From Jiangella sp. DSM 45060 (GTDB lineage Bacteria; Actinomycetota; Actinomycetes; Jiangellales; Jiangellaceae): 64,000 bases of DNA. The stretch spans positions 5,786,622 through 5,850,621 of the forward strand of contig NZ_LT629771.1 of assembly GCF_900105175.1 (NCBI RefSeq). Reading direction: 5' to 3'. Below are positions 1-6,799 of this stretch, in pieces. The notes under the pieces are model-generated. The model made no database searches, had not been told where the DNA came from, and saw only the letters and a program-made list of their open reading frames with translations. Position numbers and translations under genes: made by a program. Every line of letters begins with the position of its first letter. The first letter of the stretch is position 1.

Positions 1-801
1 CTGACGCGGGCGAAGAAGAAGATCCAGGCCGCCGGGATCCCGTACAAGGTGCCGGCGGAGCACGAGCTGCCCGACCGGCTGCCCGCCGCGCTGGCGGTGG
101 TGACGCTGCTGCTCACCGAGGGCCACACGGCGTCGCGAGGTGCCGGGCTGGGCCGGCCCGAACTCGTCCGGACGGCGACCGAGCTGGCTGAGGTCCTCGC
201 CGAGCTGATGCCGGACGAGGCCGAGGTGCTGGGCCTGCTGGCGACCGTGCGGCTGGCCACGGCCCGGCGGCCGGCCCGCCTCGACGACGACGGCGGGCTC
301 GTGCTGCTGTCGTCGCAGGACCGGTCGCGCTGGGACCGTTCGCTGATCGCCGACGGGTGCGCGCTGGCGGCCCGGGCGATGCGGCGGGCGGTGCCGGGGC
401 GGGCCGGGCCGTACGCGCTGCAGGCGGCGATCGCGGCTGTGCACTCGGAGGCGGCGACCTACGAGGCGACCGACTGGCCCCAGATCGTCGCGCTGTACGA
501 CCTGCTGCTGACCGTGGCCCCGTCGCCGGTGACCCGGCTGGCCCGGGTGGCGGCGTGGTCGTATGTGGCCGGGCCGGAGTTGGCGCTCTCCGAGGTGGCC
601 TCGCTGGCCGCCGATGCGCGGCTGAGCGGGTACTACGGCGTGCCGGCCGTCCGCGCCGACCTGCTGCGGCGGCTGGGCCGGACGACGGAAGCGGCGGCCT
701 CCTACGAGGAAGCCGCCGCCTTGACCGCCAACGAGGTGGAACGGTCGTACCTGCTCGCTCAGGCCGCCGCCGTCCGCAGGACGGGACGGCGGCCCGAGTA
801 G
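1..801 (+). CDS. ECF42-type RNA polymerase sigma factor, C-terminal part (5' end outside window)
   Basis: The frame is open from the first base and ends with TAG at 799-801, so this is the 3' part of a longer gene. The first residues (LTRAKKKIQAAGIPYKVP) and the following ELPDRLPAALAVVTLLLTEGH segment are typical of the region after sigma-70 domain 4 in ECF42 sigma factors, which carry a long C-terminal TPR-like extension (DUF6596 type). Here about 230 residues of Ala/Leu-rich helices (for example GPYALQAAIAAVH and TEAAASYEEAAALT) fit that extension. Family members direct RNA polymerase to a small regulon, often with a neighbouring DGPF/YCII protein that would lie upstream of the window. The DNA-binding domains are not visible, so the target cannot be judged. 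Confidence 0.8.
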   Translation: MTRAKKKIQAAGIPYKVPAEHELPDRLPAALAVVTLLLTEGHTASRGAGLGRPELVRTATELAEVLAELMPDEAEVLGLLATVRLATARRPARLDDDGGLVLLSSQDRSRWDRSLIADGCALAARAMRRAVPGRAGPYALQAAIAAVHSEAATYEATDWPQIVALYDLLLTVAPSPVTRLARVAAWSYVAGPELALSEVASLAADARLSGYYGVPAVRADLLRRLGRTTEAAASYEEAAALTANEVERSYLLAQAAAVRRTGRRPE

Positions 802-860
802 GCGCGGGCGTCCGGACACGAGCTCGGCGAACCGCCGATGGGTGCGGCACTCGTCTGCCG

Positions 861-967
861 CGAGTCTGTCGGTGCCCGCGCGTAGGTTGGACCCACCCGG
901 TCCGGGGCGGGGCGTGCCCACCCCGCGCGCGGCGCAAACCCCACTGTGGCCGGCCGCCTCACCGGCG
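861..967 (+). repeat. Dispersed repeat copy 1 with PafBC-like promoter core
   Basis: About 107 bp repeated with roughly 90 percent identity at 1052-1158. Its left part contains CTGTCGGTG (866-874), 8 nt, then TAGGTT (883-888), which fits the RecA-NDp/PafBC promoter consensus tTGTCRgtg-N8-TAnnnT known from mycobacteria. No credible ORF follows. A more diverged copy of the core lies at 19069. The whole stretch 802-1183 contains no gene that I can support. Confidence 0.7.
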
Positions 968-1051
968 TCCATTCACGCGCCCCGAACCGGGTGGCGACGG
1001 CGATCTGCGCCACTGGCGCCGAAGGCACACCCGGCGGCGCTGGTGCGGACG

Positions 1052-1158
1052 CGAGTCTGTCGGTGCCCGCGCGTAGGTTGGACCCACCCGGTCCAGGGCG
1101 GGGCGTGCCCACCCCGCGCACGGCGCAACCACACTGCGGCCGGCCGCCCTCGCCGGCG
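1052..1158 (+). repeat. Dispersed repeat copy 2 with PafBC-like promoter core
   Basis: Second copy of the 861-967 repeat, offset by 191 bp. Its core is CTGTCGGTG (1057-1065), N8, TAGGTT (1074-1079). Transcription from it would run toward the 3' end of rpmE2, antisense to it. The copies differ by scattered substitutions and small indels (for example GGTCCGGGG versus GGTCCAGGG), so this is not a recent assembly duplication. Confidence 0.7.
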
Positions 1159-1183
1159 CCCGCTCAGTCCGATAAGGCGCCGC

Positions 1184-1429
1184 TCAGCGAGCGCTGTAGC
1201 GCCGCCGGAACTTCTCGACCTGGCCCGCGGAGTCCAGGATCCGCGTCCGCCCCGTGTAGAACGGGTGGCTCGCGGCCGAGATCTCGACGTCGACGACGGG
1301 GTAGGTGTTGCCGTCGTCCCACAGGAGGGTCTGGTCGGTGCGGGCGGTCGAGCGAGTGAGGAACGCCAGGCCGGCGTCGGCGTCGCGGTAGACGACCGGA
1401 CGGTAGTCGGGGTGGATGTGCTTCTTCAC
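1184..1429 (-). CDS. rpmE2: 50S ribosomal protein L31 type B (zinc-independent)
   Basis: This 81-residue protein starts [20 protein letters not shown] and contains the SHPFYTGR motif diagnostic of bL31. It has no cysteine, so it is the zinc-independent C-minus paralogue that replaces the zinc-ribbon L31 on the ribosome when zinc is scarce. Length and C-terminus ([11 protein letters not shown]) are normal for type B. The start ATG is preceded by AGGAGG in the coding strand. In actinobacteria these genes are usually repressed by Zur; a partly palindromic TGA-N9-TCA site lies just upstream at 1443-1457. The gene is divergent from fmdB with an 88-bp shared regulatory gap. Confidence 0.95.
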   Translation of the reverse strand: MKKHIHPDYRPVVYRDADAGLAFLTRSTARTDQTLLWDDGNTYPVVDVEISAASHPFYTGRTRILDSAGQVEKFRRRYSAR

Positions 1430-1442
1430 GACAGCCTCCTTC

Positions 1443-1457
1443 TGATTGTCGTTCTCA
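1443..1457 (-). promoter_or_regulatory. Candidate Zur box upstream of rpmE2
   Basis: Read on the minus strand this is TGAGAACGACAATCA, matching the actinobacterial Zur consensus TGAAAATGATTTTCA at 10 of 15 positions and keeping both outer TGA/TCA half-sites. It lies 13 nt upstream of the rpmE2 start, overlapping the likely promoter or leader. Zur control of C-minus L31 genes is established in related bacteria; its use here is inferred. Confidence 0.45.
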
Positions 1458-1517
1458 ACAACACGACCCGGCCGCCGGACATTCCCGCGAGCGCCCCGGC
1501 CCGGTATCCTCGACGAC

Positions 1518-1727
1518 GTGCCGACCTACGAGTTCCGCTGCCGCTCCTGCGGCTCGACCTTCGACGTCGTGCGGCCCATGGCCGACGCGAGCGCCGCGGC
1601 CCTCTGCCCGGCCGGCCATGACGACACCGTGAAGCTGCTGACCACCGTGGGCCTGGCCGGGCGAACCGGCGGCGACTCCGCACCTGCGGGCGGCGGCTGC
1701 TGCGGCGGTGCCTGCGGCTGCGGCTGA
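1518..1727 (+). CDS. FmdB-family zinc-ribbon protein
   Basis: This 69-residue protein begins [21 protein letters not shown], the FmdB regulatory/zinc-ribbon signature. CRSC forms the first metal-binding knuckle, CPAGHD is a degenerate second one, and the Gly/Cys-rich tail ends GGCCGGACGCG. FmdB proteins are small putative regulators of uncertain function. The GTG start at 1518 was chosen because the conserved MPTYEF begins there and a TATCCT -10 element (1505-1510) ends 7 nt before it, implying a leaderless mRNA. The second zinc knuckle is atypical because only one cysteine is present (CPAGH). Confidence 0.88.
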   Translation: MPTYEFRCRSCGSTFDVVRPMADASAAALCPAGHDDTVKLLTTVGLAGRTGGDSAPAGGGCCGGACGCG

Positions 1728-1777
1728 CCGTACGACAGGTCCAGGCCGGCAACGGAGCCGGCCGAGGGGGGACCGCC

Positions 1778-2653
1778 ATGAACGTCCACCACCACGCCAT
1801 CGTCATCAACTGGGCCGACGAGGCCGAGCGGTTGTGCGCCGCCGTCACCGACGACGCCGACTGGTACACGTCCGTCGCCCGCGAGCTGGCCCGGCCCGGC
1901 GACCGGCTGGCCGTCGACATCGGCTGCGGCGGCGCCGGCATGGCGGTCGCGCTGGGCGCCGCGCTGCCGCCGTCCGCGTTCGTGGTCGGGGTCGACGGCG
2001 ACGGCGACGTGCTCGACGCGGCGCGCCGGCGCATCGTCGAGACCGGGGTCGACGACGGCCACATCCGGCTGCTGCGCGCTGACCTCGACACCGACCTCGC
2101 CGTGCTGCCCCTGGTGGCGCGAGGCGCGGACATCATCTGGGCGTCGTCGTCGATCCACCATCTCGCCGACCAGCAGGCGGCCATCGACGCGCTGGCGGCG
2201 CTGCTCGCGCCCGGCGGCCGGCTCGCGCTGGCCGAGGGCGGGCTGCCCGCGCAGCACCTGCCGTGGGACGTCGGCGTCGGCGAGCCCGGCCTCGAGGTGC
2301 GGCTGGCCGCCGCCGAGGACCGCTGGTTCGCGCGCATGCGGGCCGGCGTCCCGGGCAGCGTCGCGATGCCGTACGGCTGGTGCACCGCGCTGCGCCGGGC
2401 CGGCCTCGTCGACGTCACCACGAAGACGTTCACGTTCGAGCGGCCGGTGCCGCTGTGCGACGAGGACCTGCGCTCGGTGCTGCTGAGCCTGCGGCACCGG
2501 GTCGCCGTCGCGGACGAGGAACTGCGCCCGGACGACGAGGCGGCGTGGGCCCGGCTGCTCGACCCCGAGGACGACGCGTGGCTGGGCCACCGCGACGACG
2601 TGTGCTCGCTCAGCGCGCGCAGTGTCCACGTCGGACACCGCGCCGCCGCCTAG
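1778..2653 (+). CDS. Class I SAM-dependent methyltransferase
   Basis: A 291-residue protein with a Rossmann methyltransferase core. Motif I is VDIGCGGAGMAVALG (about residues 46-60), the acidic residue after strand 2 is in VGVDGDGDVLDAARRR, and the motif post-II/III region reads ADIIWASSSIHHLADQQAAIDALAALLAPGGRLALAE. The substrate-binding part is C-terminal and includes a VALRHRV-like helix (SLRHRVAVADEEL). Such proteins resemble ubiE/trans-aconitate-type small-molecule methyltransferases. A purine-rich SD (GAGGGGGGA) precedes the ATG. A strong hairpin overlapping the stop codon probably ends the transcript. The substrate cannot be told from sequence. Confidence 0.88.
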   Translation: MNVHHHAIVINWADEAERLCAAVTDDADWYTSVARELARPGDRLAVDIGCGGAGMAVALGAALPPSAFVVGVDGDGDVLDAARRRIVETGVDDGHIRLLRADLDTDLAVLPLVARGADIIWASSSIHHLADQQAAIDALAALLAPGGRLALAEGGLPAQHLPWDVGVGEPGLEVRLAAAEDRWFARMRAGVPGSVAMPYGWCTALRRAGLVDVTTKTFTFERPVPLCDEDLRSVLLSLRHRVAVADEELRPDDEAAWARLLDPEDDAWLGHRDDVCSLSARSVHVGHRAAA

Positions 2654-2694
2654 GGTGTGTCCCCCAAGTCCATGGCCTGGGAGACACACCCTAG
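2650..2694. terminator. 12-bp perfect inverted repeat, terminator or REP-like element
   Basis: CTAGGGTGTGTC (2650-2661) pairs exactly with GACACACCCTAG (2683-2694). It starts at the methyltransferase stop codon and could act as an intrinsic terminator, although no T tract follows. A related element sharing GGGAGACACACCCT occurs at 49976-50034, also directly after a short gene. Confidence 0.6.
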
Positions 2695-2726
2695 CTGCGG
2701 CGCATCGCCCACGGCGAACGCCGGGA

Positions 2727-2747
2727 ATTGAGCGTGGTCGACTCAAG
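2727..2747 (+). promoter_or_regulatory. HAIR box (HspR operator) upstream of hsp20
   Basis: ATTGAGC-N7-ACTCAAG matches the HspR-associated inverted repeat CTTGAGT-N7-ACTCAAG: the right half is perfect and the left has 5 of 7. It lies 55 nt upstream of the small heat-shock gene. HspR represses dnaK, clpB and hsp20 genes in Streptomyces and mycobacteria, so heat induction by derepression is likely. Confidence 0.75.
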
Positions 2748-2755
2748 TTATAGCC

Positions 2756-2785
2756 GTCAGACCTGGTGATCCCAGGTACTCTGAC
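2756..2785 (+). promoter_or_regulatory. Hairpin in the hsp20 5' leader
   Basis: GTCAG-A-CCTGG pairs with CCAGG-TACT-CTGAC around a TGATC loop. It sits just downstream of the HAIR box and ends 4 nt before the AAGGAGAG Shine-Dalgarno. It may be a second operator or a folded leader. A thermosensor role is possible but is not shown by the sequence, because the SD itself is not in the stem. Confidence 0.4.
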
Positions 2786-2802
2786 CACGAAGGAGAGTCG
2801 CC

Positions 2803-3228
2803 ATGAGCACCACCCTCGCACCGTTCGCCGACGTCGACCGCCTGTTCCGCACGTTCTGGGACGCGCCCGTCGCCACCGGCTCCACCAAGGGGTTCGCCCC
2901 CGCCGCCGACCTCGCCCGCGAGGGCGACGACCTGGTGGCCCGCTTCGACCTCCCGGGCATCGACCCGGAGAACGACGTCACGGTCGAGGTCGAGGGGCGC
3001 CGGCTGGTCGTCCGCGGCGAGCGCAAGGACGTCCGCGACGAGAACGGCACCGGCCGCCGGGTCCGTGAGGTGCGTTACGGCAGCTTCCGCCGCACCGTCG
3101 CGCTACCTGGAGCGGCCGACCCGAGCGCCGTCAGCGCGAGCTACGACGCCGGCGTCCTCACCGTGACGGTGTCCGGCGTCTACGCGGGCACCTCGCCCAC
3201 CCGCATCGAGGTGCAGCGCGCCGCCTGA
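2803..3228 (+). CDS. Hsp20/alpha-crystallin small heat-shock protein
   Basis: A 141-residue chaperone with a short N-terminal arm (residues 1-35, with RLFRTFW) and an alpha-crystallin domain from about 38 to 130: VARFDLPGIDPENDVTVEVEGRR for the first strands, the GERKD motif, the YGSFRRTVALP motif, and the conserved A-x-Y-D-A-G-V-L-T-V end of the domain. Small heat-shock proteins form oligomers that hold unfolding proteins for DnaK/ClpB. A C-terminal IxI-type anchor is represented only weakly by TRIEV. The AAGGAG SD fixes the ATG at 2803. Expression is probably under HspR through the HAIR box, and a 16-bp stem terminator follows. Confidence 0.95.
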   Translation: MSTTLAPFADVDRLFRTFWDAPVATGSTKGFAPAADLAREGDDLVARFDLPGIDPENDVTVEVEGRRLVVRGERKDVRDENGTGRRVREVRYGSFRRTVALPGAADPSAVSASYDAGVLTVTVSGVYAGTSPTRIEVQRAA

Positions 3229-3245
3229 CGCAAGGCGGAACACCG

Positions 3246-3282
3246 ACGGCCGGGGCGGTCCACAGCGGACCGCCCCGGCCGT
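3246..3282 (+). terminator. Intrinsic terminator of hsp20
   Basis: A perfect 16-bp stem (3246-3261 with 3267-3282, ACGGCCGGGGCGGTCC and its complement) with a 5-nt loop, followed by TTTCG. It lies 18 nt after the hsp20 stop codon and before the convergent lipoprotein gene, so it may work in both directions. Confidence 0.8.
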
Positions 3283-3319
3283 TTCGCGTCCCCCGGGTCC
3301 CGTGGGGGTCGCGGCGGTG

Positions 3320-3847
3320 TCAGGGCTCGATGCCGACCACGGAGTCGACCCGCAGCGGCGTGCCCTGCTGGCAGGTGGTCATGACGTCGGTCTGCACCTC
3401 GCCGGTGATCTGCACCTCGCGGCCGGATGCGATCAGCTCCTGGTCTCCGCCGATCAGCAGGTAGCCGTCGAGCAGCCAGCAGCCGGCCTCGACGCCGGGG
3501 GTCGGGAACCCGGTCAGCTGGACCGGGCCCTCGGGCACGGTGGTGGGCTGCGGGACGGGGGTGTCGGACGGCAGCGGCGTGGTGCCCGGGTCGGTCGGGA
3601 CCGACGTCGGGACGTCGGTGGGAAGGTCCTCGGGCGGCGTCGGCTCATCGGTGGGCACCGACGGCGTGACGCTGGGCTCACCGGACGGCGTGGACGTGGC
3701 CGTCGGGTCGTCGCCGCCCGTGGCGGGCACGTCGTCGCCACACGCCGTCAGCAGCAGGACCGTCGCCGCCACGGCAGCCGTCAGCACCCCGTTCAGCCTC
3801 ACGATGATCAGACGTCCGGCGCCCCGTCGCGGTTCCGGAGACATCAC
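3320..3847 (-). CDS. Secreted lipoprotein, function unknown
   Basis: A 175-residue protein with a signal peptide and the lipobox LLTAC (hydrophobic core LTAAVAATVLLLTAC), so the mature cysteine should be lipidated and anchored outside the membrane. The next ~70 residues are a Pro/Thr/Ser/Asp spacer. The C-terminal ~65 residues form a compact region with two cysteines (EAGCWLL and TTCQQGTP), probably an OB- or beta-type domain of unknown role. A later GTG (3802) would leave a short, normal n-region and could be the true start, with the first 15 residues untranslated. It is divergent from the acetyltransferase, with only 13 bp between. Confidence 0.75.
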   Translation of the reverse strand: MMSPEPRRGAGRLIIVRLNGVLTAAVAATVLLLTACGDDVPATGGDDPTATSTPSGEPSVTPSVPTDEPTPPEDLPTDVPTSVPTDPGTTPLPSDTPVPQPTTVPEGPVQLTGFPTPGVEAGCWLLDGYLLIGGDQELIASGREVQITGEVQTDVMTTCQQGTPLRVDSVVGIEP

Positions 3848-3860
3848 CTAGGGTGAACGC

Positions 3861-4400
3861 GTGATCTGGACCGTCGCCACTTCTACCGGGCCCCTCGTCG
3901 TCCGCGAGCAGCTGGAGCCCGACGACGAGCCCGGGCTGCTGGAGCTCTTCGCCGCCTGCGACGACTGGTTCGAGGCGACCACCGGCGGCCCGTCCGGCCC
4001 CGGCGACGTGCAGAGCCTGTTCTACGCGCTGCCCGAGGGCGCGTCGTTCGAGGACAAGCGGCTGTTCACGATCCGCGACGGCGAGAAGATCGTCGGGCTG
4101 ATCGACGCCGTGCTCGGGCACCCGCACCGCACCGCCGTCGCGGTCGGCCTGTTCCTGGTGGCGCCGTCGCACCGCGGCCGCGGCGTCGGCGCCGCCGTCG
4201 CACGGGTCCTGCTGGCCGAGGCCCGCGAGAGCGGCCTCGACACCGTCACCGCGTCGGCGTACGACGCCTGGCCGCCGGGCCAGGCGTTCCTGCGCACGCT
4301 CGGGTTCACCGTCGGGCCGCCGGCCGAGCCGTCCGGCAATCGCGCCAGCGCCCCCGGCGAGCAGCCGGTGCGGAAGGCGACGCTGACGCTGGGCGGGTGA
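3861..4400 (+). CDS. GNAT-family N-acetyltransferase
   Basis: A 179-residue acetyltransferase. The acetyl-CoA binding motif A is AVGLFLVAPSHRGRGVGAAVARVLLAEA (R/Q-x-x-G-x-G/A pattern as RGRGVG), followed by the motif B region DTVTASAYDAWPPGQAFLRTLGF with the usual late Phe-Leu-x-x-x-GF ending. The N-terminal LRxxxxxDxxxLLELF-like part (VREQLEPDDEPGLLELFAACD) is also typical. The acceptor substrate is unknown. The GTG start lies 6 nt after a TAGGGT -10 box (3849-3854), consistent with a leaderless transcript. Confidence 0.85.
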   Translation: MIWTVATSTGPLVVREQLEPDDEPGLLELFAACDDWFEATTGGPSGPGDVQSLFYALPEGASFEDKRLFTIRDGEKIVGLIDAVLGHPHRTAVAVGLFLVAPSHRGRGVGAAVARVLLAEARESGLDTVTASAYDAWPPGQAFLRTLGFTVGPPAEPSGNRASAPGEQPVRKATLTLGG

Positions 4401-4449
4401 GCCGCCCCGGCCGCCCGGGGCCACACGGGCCTTCGTACCCTGGGCTGGC

Positions 4450-4797
4450 ATGAACTGGTTGGCAGCCCGGCGCAGACGCAGTATGGCCCAGCGTGAGCTC
4501 ACATCGCTCGCCGCACTGATGGGCATGGAGACGGCACCCCGATGGACGCCGGGCCGGCTCGCCGAGATCGACCAGCACGCCGCCGCGGTCCGCGACATCC
4601 TCGTCCTCGACGGCCACGGCCTGGGCTCGATCGCGCTCGCCGATTACGCGCGCGGCGTCGAGGACGTCGCCCGGGAGGGCGGCTGGCACCCCGGCGACGA
4701 CGACTGGGTGTCGCTGCGCTTGGCCGGAGTGTGCCTGCTGGCCATGGCCGGTGGGGCCATGGCCAGCATCGAGGACGGCGACGCCGCGCTCTCCTGA
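4450..4797 (+). CDS. Small conserved actinobacterial protein (DUF6401-like)
   Basis: A 115-residue protein with a basic N-terminus and the patterns IDQHAAAVRDIL, YARGVEDVA and DDWVSLRLAGVCLLAMA. These resemble DUF6401, an actinobacterial family of unknown biochemical role sometimes seen with natural-product genes; the assignment is from memory and tentative. It has no signal peptide, and the last hydrophobic stretch (VCLLAMAGGAMAS) is short. TACCCT at 4436-4441 lies 8 nt before the ATG, suggesting leaderless expression. It stands alone between an acetyltransferase and a convergent membrane protein. Confidence 0.65.
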   Translation: MNWLAARRRRSMAQRELTSLAALMGMETAPRWTPGRLAEIDQHAAAVRDILVLDGHGLGSIALADYARGVEDVAREGGWHPGDDDWVSLRLAGVCLLAMAGGAMASIEDGDAALS

Positions 4798-4815
4798 GCG
4801 GCACCTCCGCCGCTC

Positions 4816-5682
4816 CTACGGGTAGTCGCGCGGCGACGAGCCCGGGTACGGCGCGGAGGTGTCCGGCCCCGTCCCCGTGTGCCGGCCGGTACCGGCCGGC
4901 GGCGCGCTCGTCGTCGACGGCGTCCCGCTCGGCGGCATCTCCGACGGCGGCACGCCGGCCGGCGCCTCCTGCGCCCGCAACGCGTCCTCGCGGCCGCGCT
5001 GGTAGGCCTCACTGCGCGTCCGCGCCTCCGGGATCTCCCGCTCGGCCCGGCTCAGCCAGCGCTCCCAGCGCTGCTCCATCGGCCGCAGCATCCCACCGCC
5101 GACACCGACGATGATCACGCCGGCGACCGTGGCGAGCACCGCGATCAGCACCGGAGTCGTCACGGTCGTGGCGACGCCGATCTGGTTCAGTGCCGCGATC
5201 ACCCCGAGGGCGATGACGAAGACCTGCACGATCCGGGCGACCATGCGGCCATAGCTCAGCGCGCTCAGCGAACTGCCGACGAGGTCGGCGAGCGCGCTGG
5301 CGATCGCCGTCGCCACCACGACGATGACGACCGCGACGATCGCCTGCGGCAGCCAGGCCACGATGTCGGACAGCAGGTCGCTCACCGGATTGGGACCGAA
5401 GACGCCGAACGCCATCTGCAACGCGAGCAGCAGCACCGCGTAGTAGACCAACGTCGCGATCAGGCCGCTGGCATCGTACTTCGACTGCTCCAGCGCCCGC
5501 CGGACCCCGCCCCGCTCGACGGCGCGGTCGAAGCCGACCCGCTCGAGCACGACGTCGACCAGCTTGCGCAGCGCCTTCGCCACGAGCCAGCCGATGAAGA
5601 GGATCACCAGGAACGCGGCGAACTTGGGCAGGAACGTGATCACGGCGTTGAGAGCGTCGTCCCACGATTGCGTGATGTCCAT
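4816..5682 (-). CDS. CmpX/MscS-related small-conductance channel-like membrane protein
   Basis: A 288-residue membrane protein starting MDITQSWDDALNAVITFLPK and containing about five transmembrane helices. The first is AAFLVILFIGWLVAKALRKL, the conserved TM-helix repeat of the CmpX/YnaI-like family, and it recurs as the ALQMAFGVFG...QAIVAVVIVVVATAIASALADL block. The C-terminal ~80 residues are cytoplasmic and Pro/Thr-rich. These proteins are thought to be osmotic or mechanosensitive channel relatives, but this one lacks a clear MscS beta domain. The start was placed at 5682 because GGAAGG lies just upstream; 19 further upstream codons are open but unlike the family. Confidence 0.75.
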   Translation of the reverse strand: MDITQSWDDALNAVITFLPKFAAFLVILFIGWLVAKALRKLVDVVLERVGFDRAVERGGVRRALEQSKYDASGLIATLVYYAVLLLALQMAFGVFGPNPVSDLLSDIVAWLPQAIVAVVIVVVATAIASALADLVGSSLSALSYGRMVARIVQVFVIALGVIAALNQIGVATTVTTPVLIAVLATVAGVIIVGVGGGMLRPMEQRWERWLSRAEREIPEARTRSEAYQRGREDALRAQEAPAGVPPSEMPPSGTPSTTSAPPAGTGRHTGTGPDTSAPYPGSSPRDYP

Positions 5683-5822
5683 CCGGCTCACATCCTTCCG
5701 GGCTGGGTCGGCGAACCGTCCATCGGCCGCCGGTCGCATGCCCTACCGGCACCCGGGACGCGTACCCCACCGGCCCCGATCCCACGCATACCGCTGCGAA
5801 TCGGGCTCGCAAGGGCCAATAT

Positions 5823-5882
5823 GCAACCAAGGGTTGCACAACGAGAGCGGCCGCCCTACAGTCATACGCAACCAATAGTTGC
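5823..5882 (+). promoter_or_regulatory. Twin palindromic operators and promoter of the SRPBCC-arsR operon
   Basis: GCAACCAAGGGTTGC (5823-5837) and GCAACCAATAGTTGC (5868-5882) are two near-identical palindromic sites spaced 45 bp centre to centre. Between them lies TACAGT (5857-5862), a good -10 hexamer that would put the start point inside the second site. The arrangement suits autorepression by the ArsR-type regulator encoded in the operon. Confidence 0.7.
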
Positions 5883-5901
5883 GAGAAGACGGGACAGCGC
5901 G

Positions 5902-6369
5902 ATGGAGTACGGCAGCATCGAGCGGGAGCTCCACATCGAGGCCGCTCCCGAGATCGTCTACGAGGTCCTCAGCACACCCGAGCACCTGCGCGAATGGTGG
6001 CCCGACGACGCCGAGCTGGGCGCCGCGGTCCCCGGCGCCACGGGCTCCATCACCTTCGGCGACCCGGCCGGGCCCGACGCGAAGGTCGAGGCGATCACCG
6101 TCGTCGAGGCCGACCCGCCGCGGCGGTTCGCGTTCCGCTGGGTCTACGACGACGGCGCCGAGGCGACGGCGGGCAACTCGCTGCTGGTGACGTTCGACCT
6201 CGAGCCGTCCGGCACCGGAACGCGAGTGCGGTTCCGCGAGACCGGCTTCCGCGAACGCGGCTGGGAGGCGGCCGTGCTCGAGGAGATGTACCGCGGCAAC
6301 GTCGCCGGCTGGGACCACTTCCTGCCGCGCCTCGTCGCGTACGTCGACCGGCTGGTCTCGGCGCCATGA
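5902..6369 (+). CDS. SRPBCC/AHSA1-domain protein
   Basis: A 155-residue START/Bet v1-like protein. The opening IERELHIEAAPEIVYEVLSTPEHLREWWPDDAEL is the classic N-terminal beta-hairpin and helix of the AHSA1 (Aha1 C-terminal) family, and the C-terminus WDHFLPRLVAYVDRL is the long packing helix. These proteins bind hydrophobic ligands in a cavity, or act as partners of ArsR regulators, and their substrates are usually unknown. It is translationally coupled to the arsR gene (ATGA overlap at 6366), and a second AHSA1 gene follows at 6800. The ATG at 5902 follows a short leader after the twin operators. Confidence 0.85.
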   Translation: MEYGSIERELHIEAAPEIVYEVLSTPEHLREWWPDDAELGAAVPGATGSITFGDPAGPDAKVEAITVVEADPPRRFAFRWVYDDGAEATAGNSLLVTFDLEPSGTGTRVRFRETGFRERGWEAAVLEEMYRGNVAGWDHFLPRLVAYVDRLVSAP

Positions 6370-6704
6370 CCGCCCCGATCGACGACGAGCTCTGGTCGGC
6401 GGTCGGCGATCCGACCCGGCGGCGCATCCTCGACCTCCTGCTCGTCGGCGGCGGAGGCACGGCGACGACGCTGAGCGAACGGCTGCCGGTGTCGCGGCAG
6501 GCGGTCGCCAAGCACCTCGGCGTCCTCGACCGCGTCGGGCTCGTGCACGGCACGCCGTCGGGGCGGGAGCGCCGCTACGACGTCGACGAGGCCCAGCTGG
6601 CCCGCGCGGTCGCCCAACTGACCTCCGTCGGCGCCACATGGGACGCCCGGCTGGGCCGCATCAAGCGCCTTTCCGAGGAGATCCAGCGCCGACGTCAGGG
6701 CTGA
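6366..6704 (+). CDS. ArsR-family winged-helix repressor
   Basis: A 112-residue regulator beginning MTAPIDDELWSAVGDPTRRRILDLL, the hallmark of SmtB/ArsR repressors that sit with SRPBCC genes. The recognition helix lies in LPVSRQAVAKHLGVLDRVGLV and the wing in PSGRERRYDV. The metal-binding cysteines of classical ArsR (CxC in helix 3) are absent, so it is unlikely to sense arsenic. It overlaps the upstream gene by 4 nt. The two palindromes upstream of the operon (5823-5882) are its probable operators. Confidence 0.88.
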   Translation: MTAPIDDELWSAVGDPTRRRILDLLLVGGGGTATTLSERLPVSRQAVAKHLGVLDRVGLVHGTPSGRERRYDVDEAQLARAVAQLTSVGATWDARLGRIKRLSEEIQRRRQG

Positions 6705-6799
6705 CCCCTGCGCTACGGCCCCCATCCGCCGTCACGACCGTGGCGGCGCCACCGAAGCGCGCCCGAAAACCGGGCGCCACCCCAGGAAGAGGACACACC

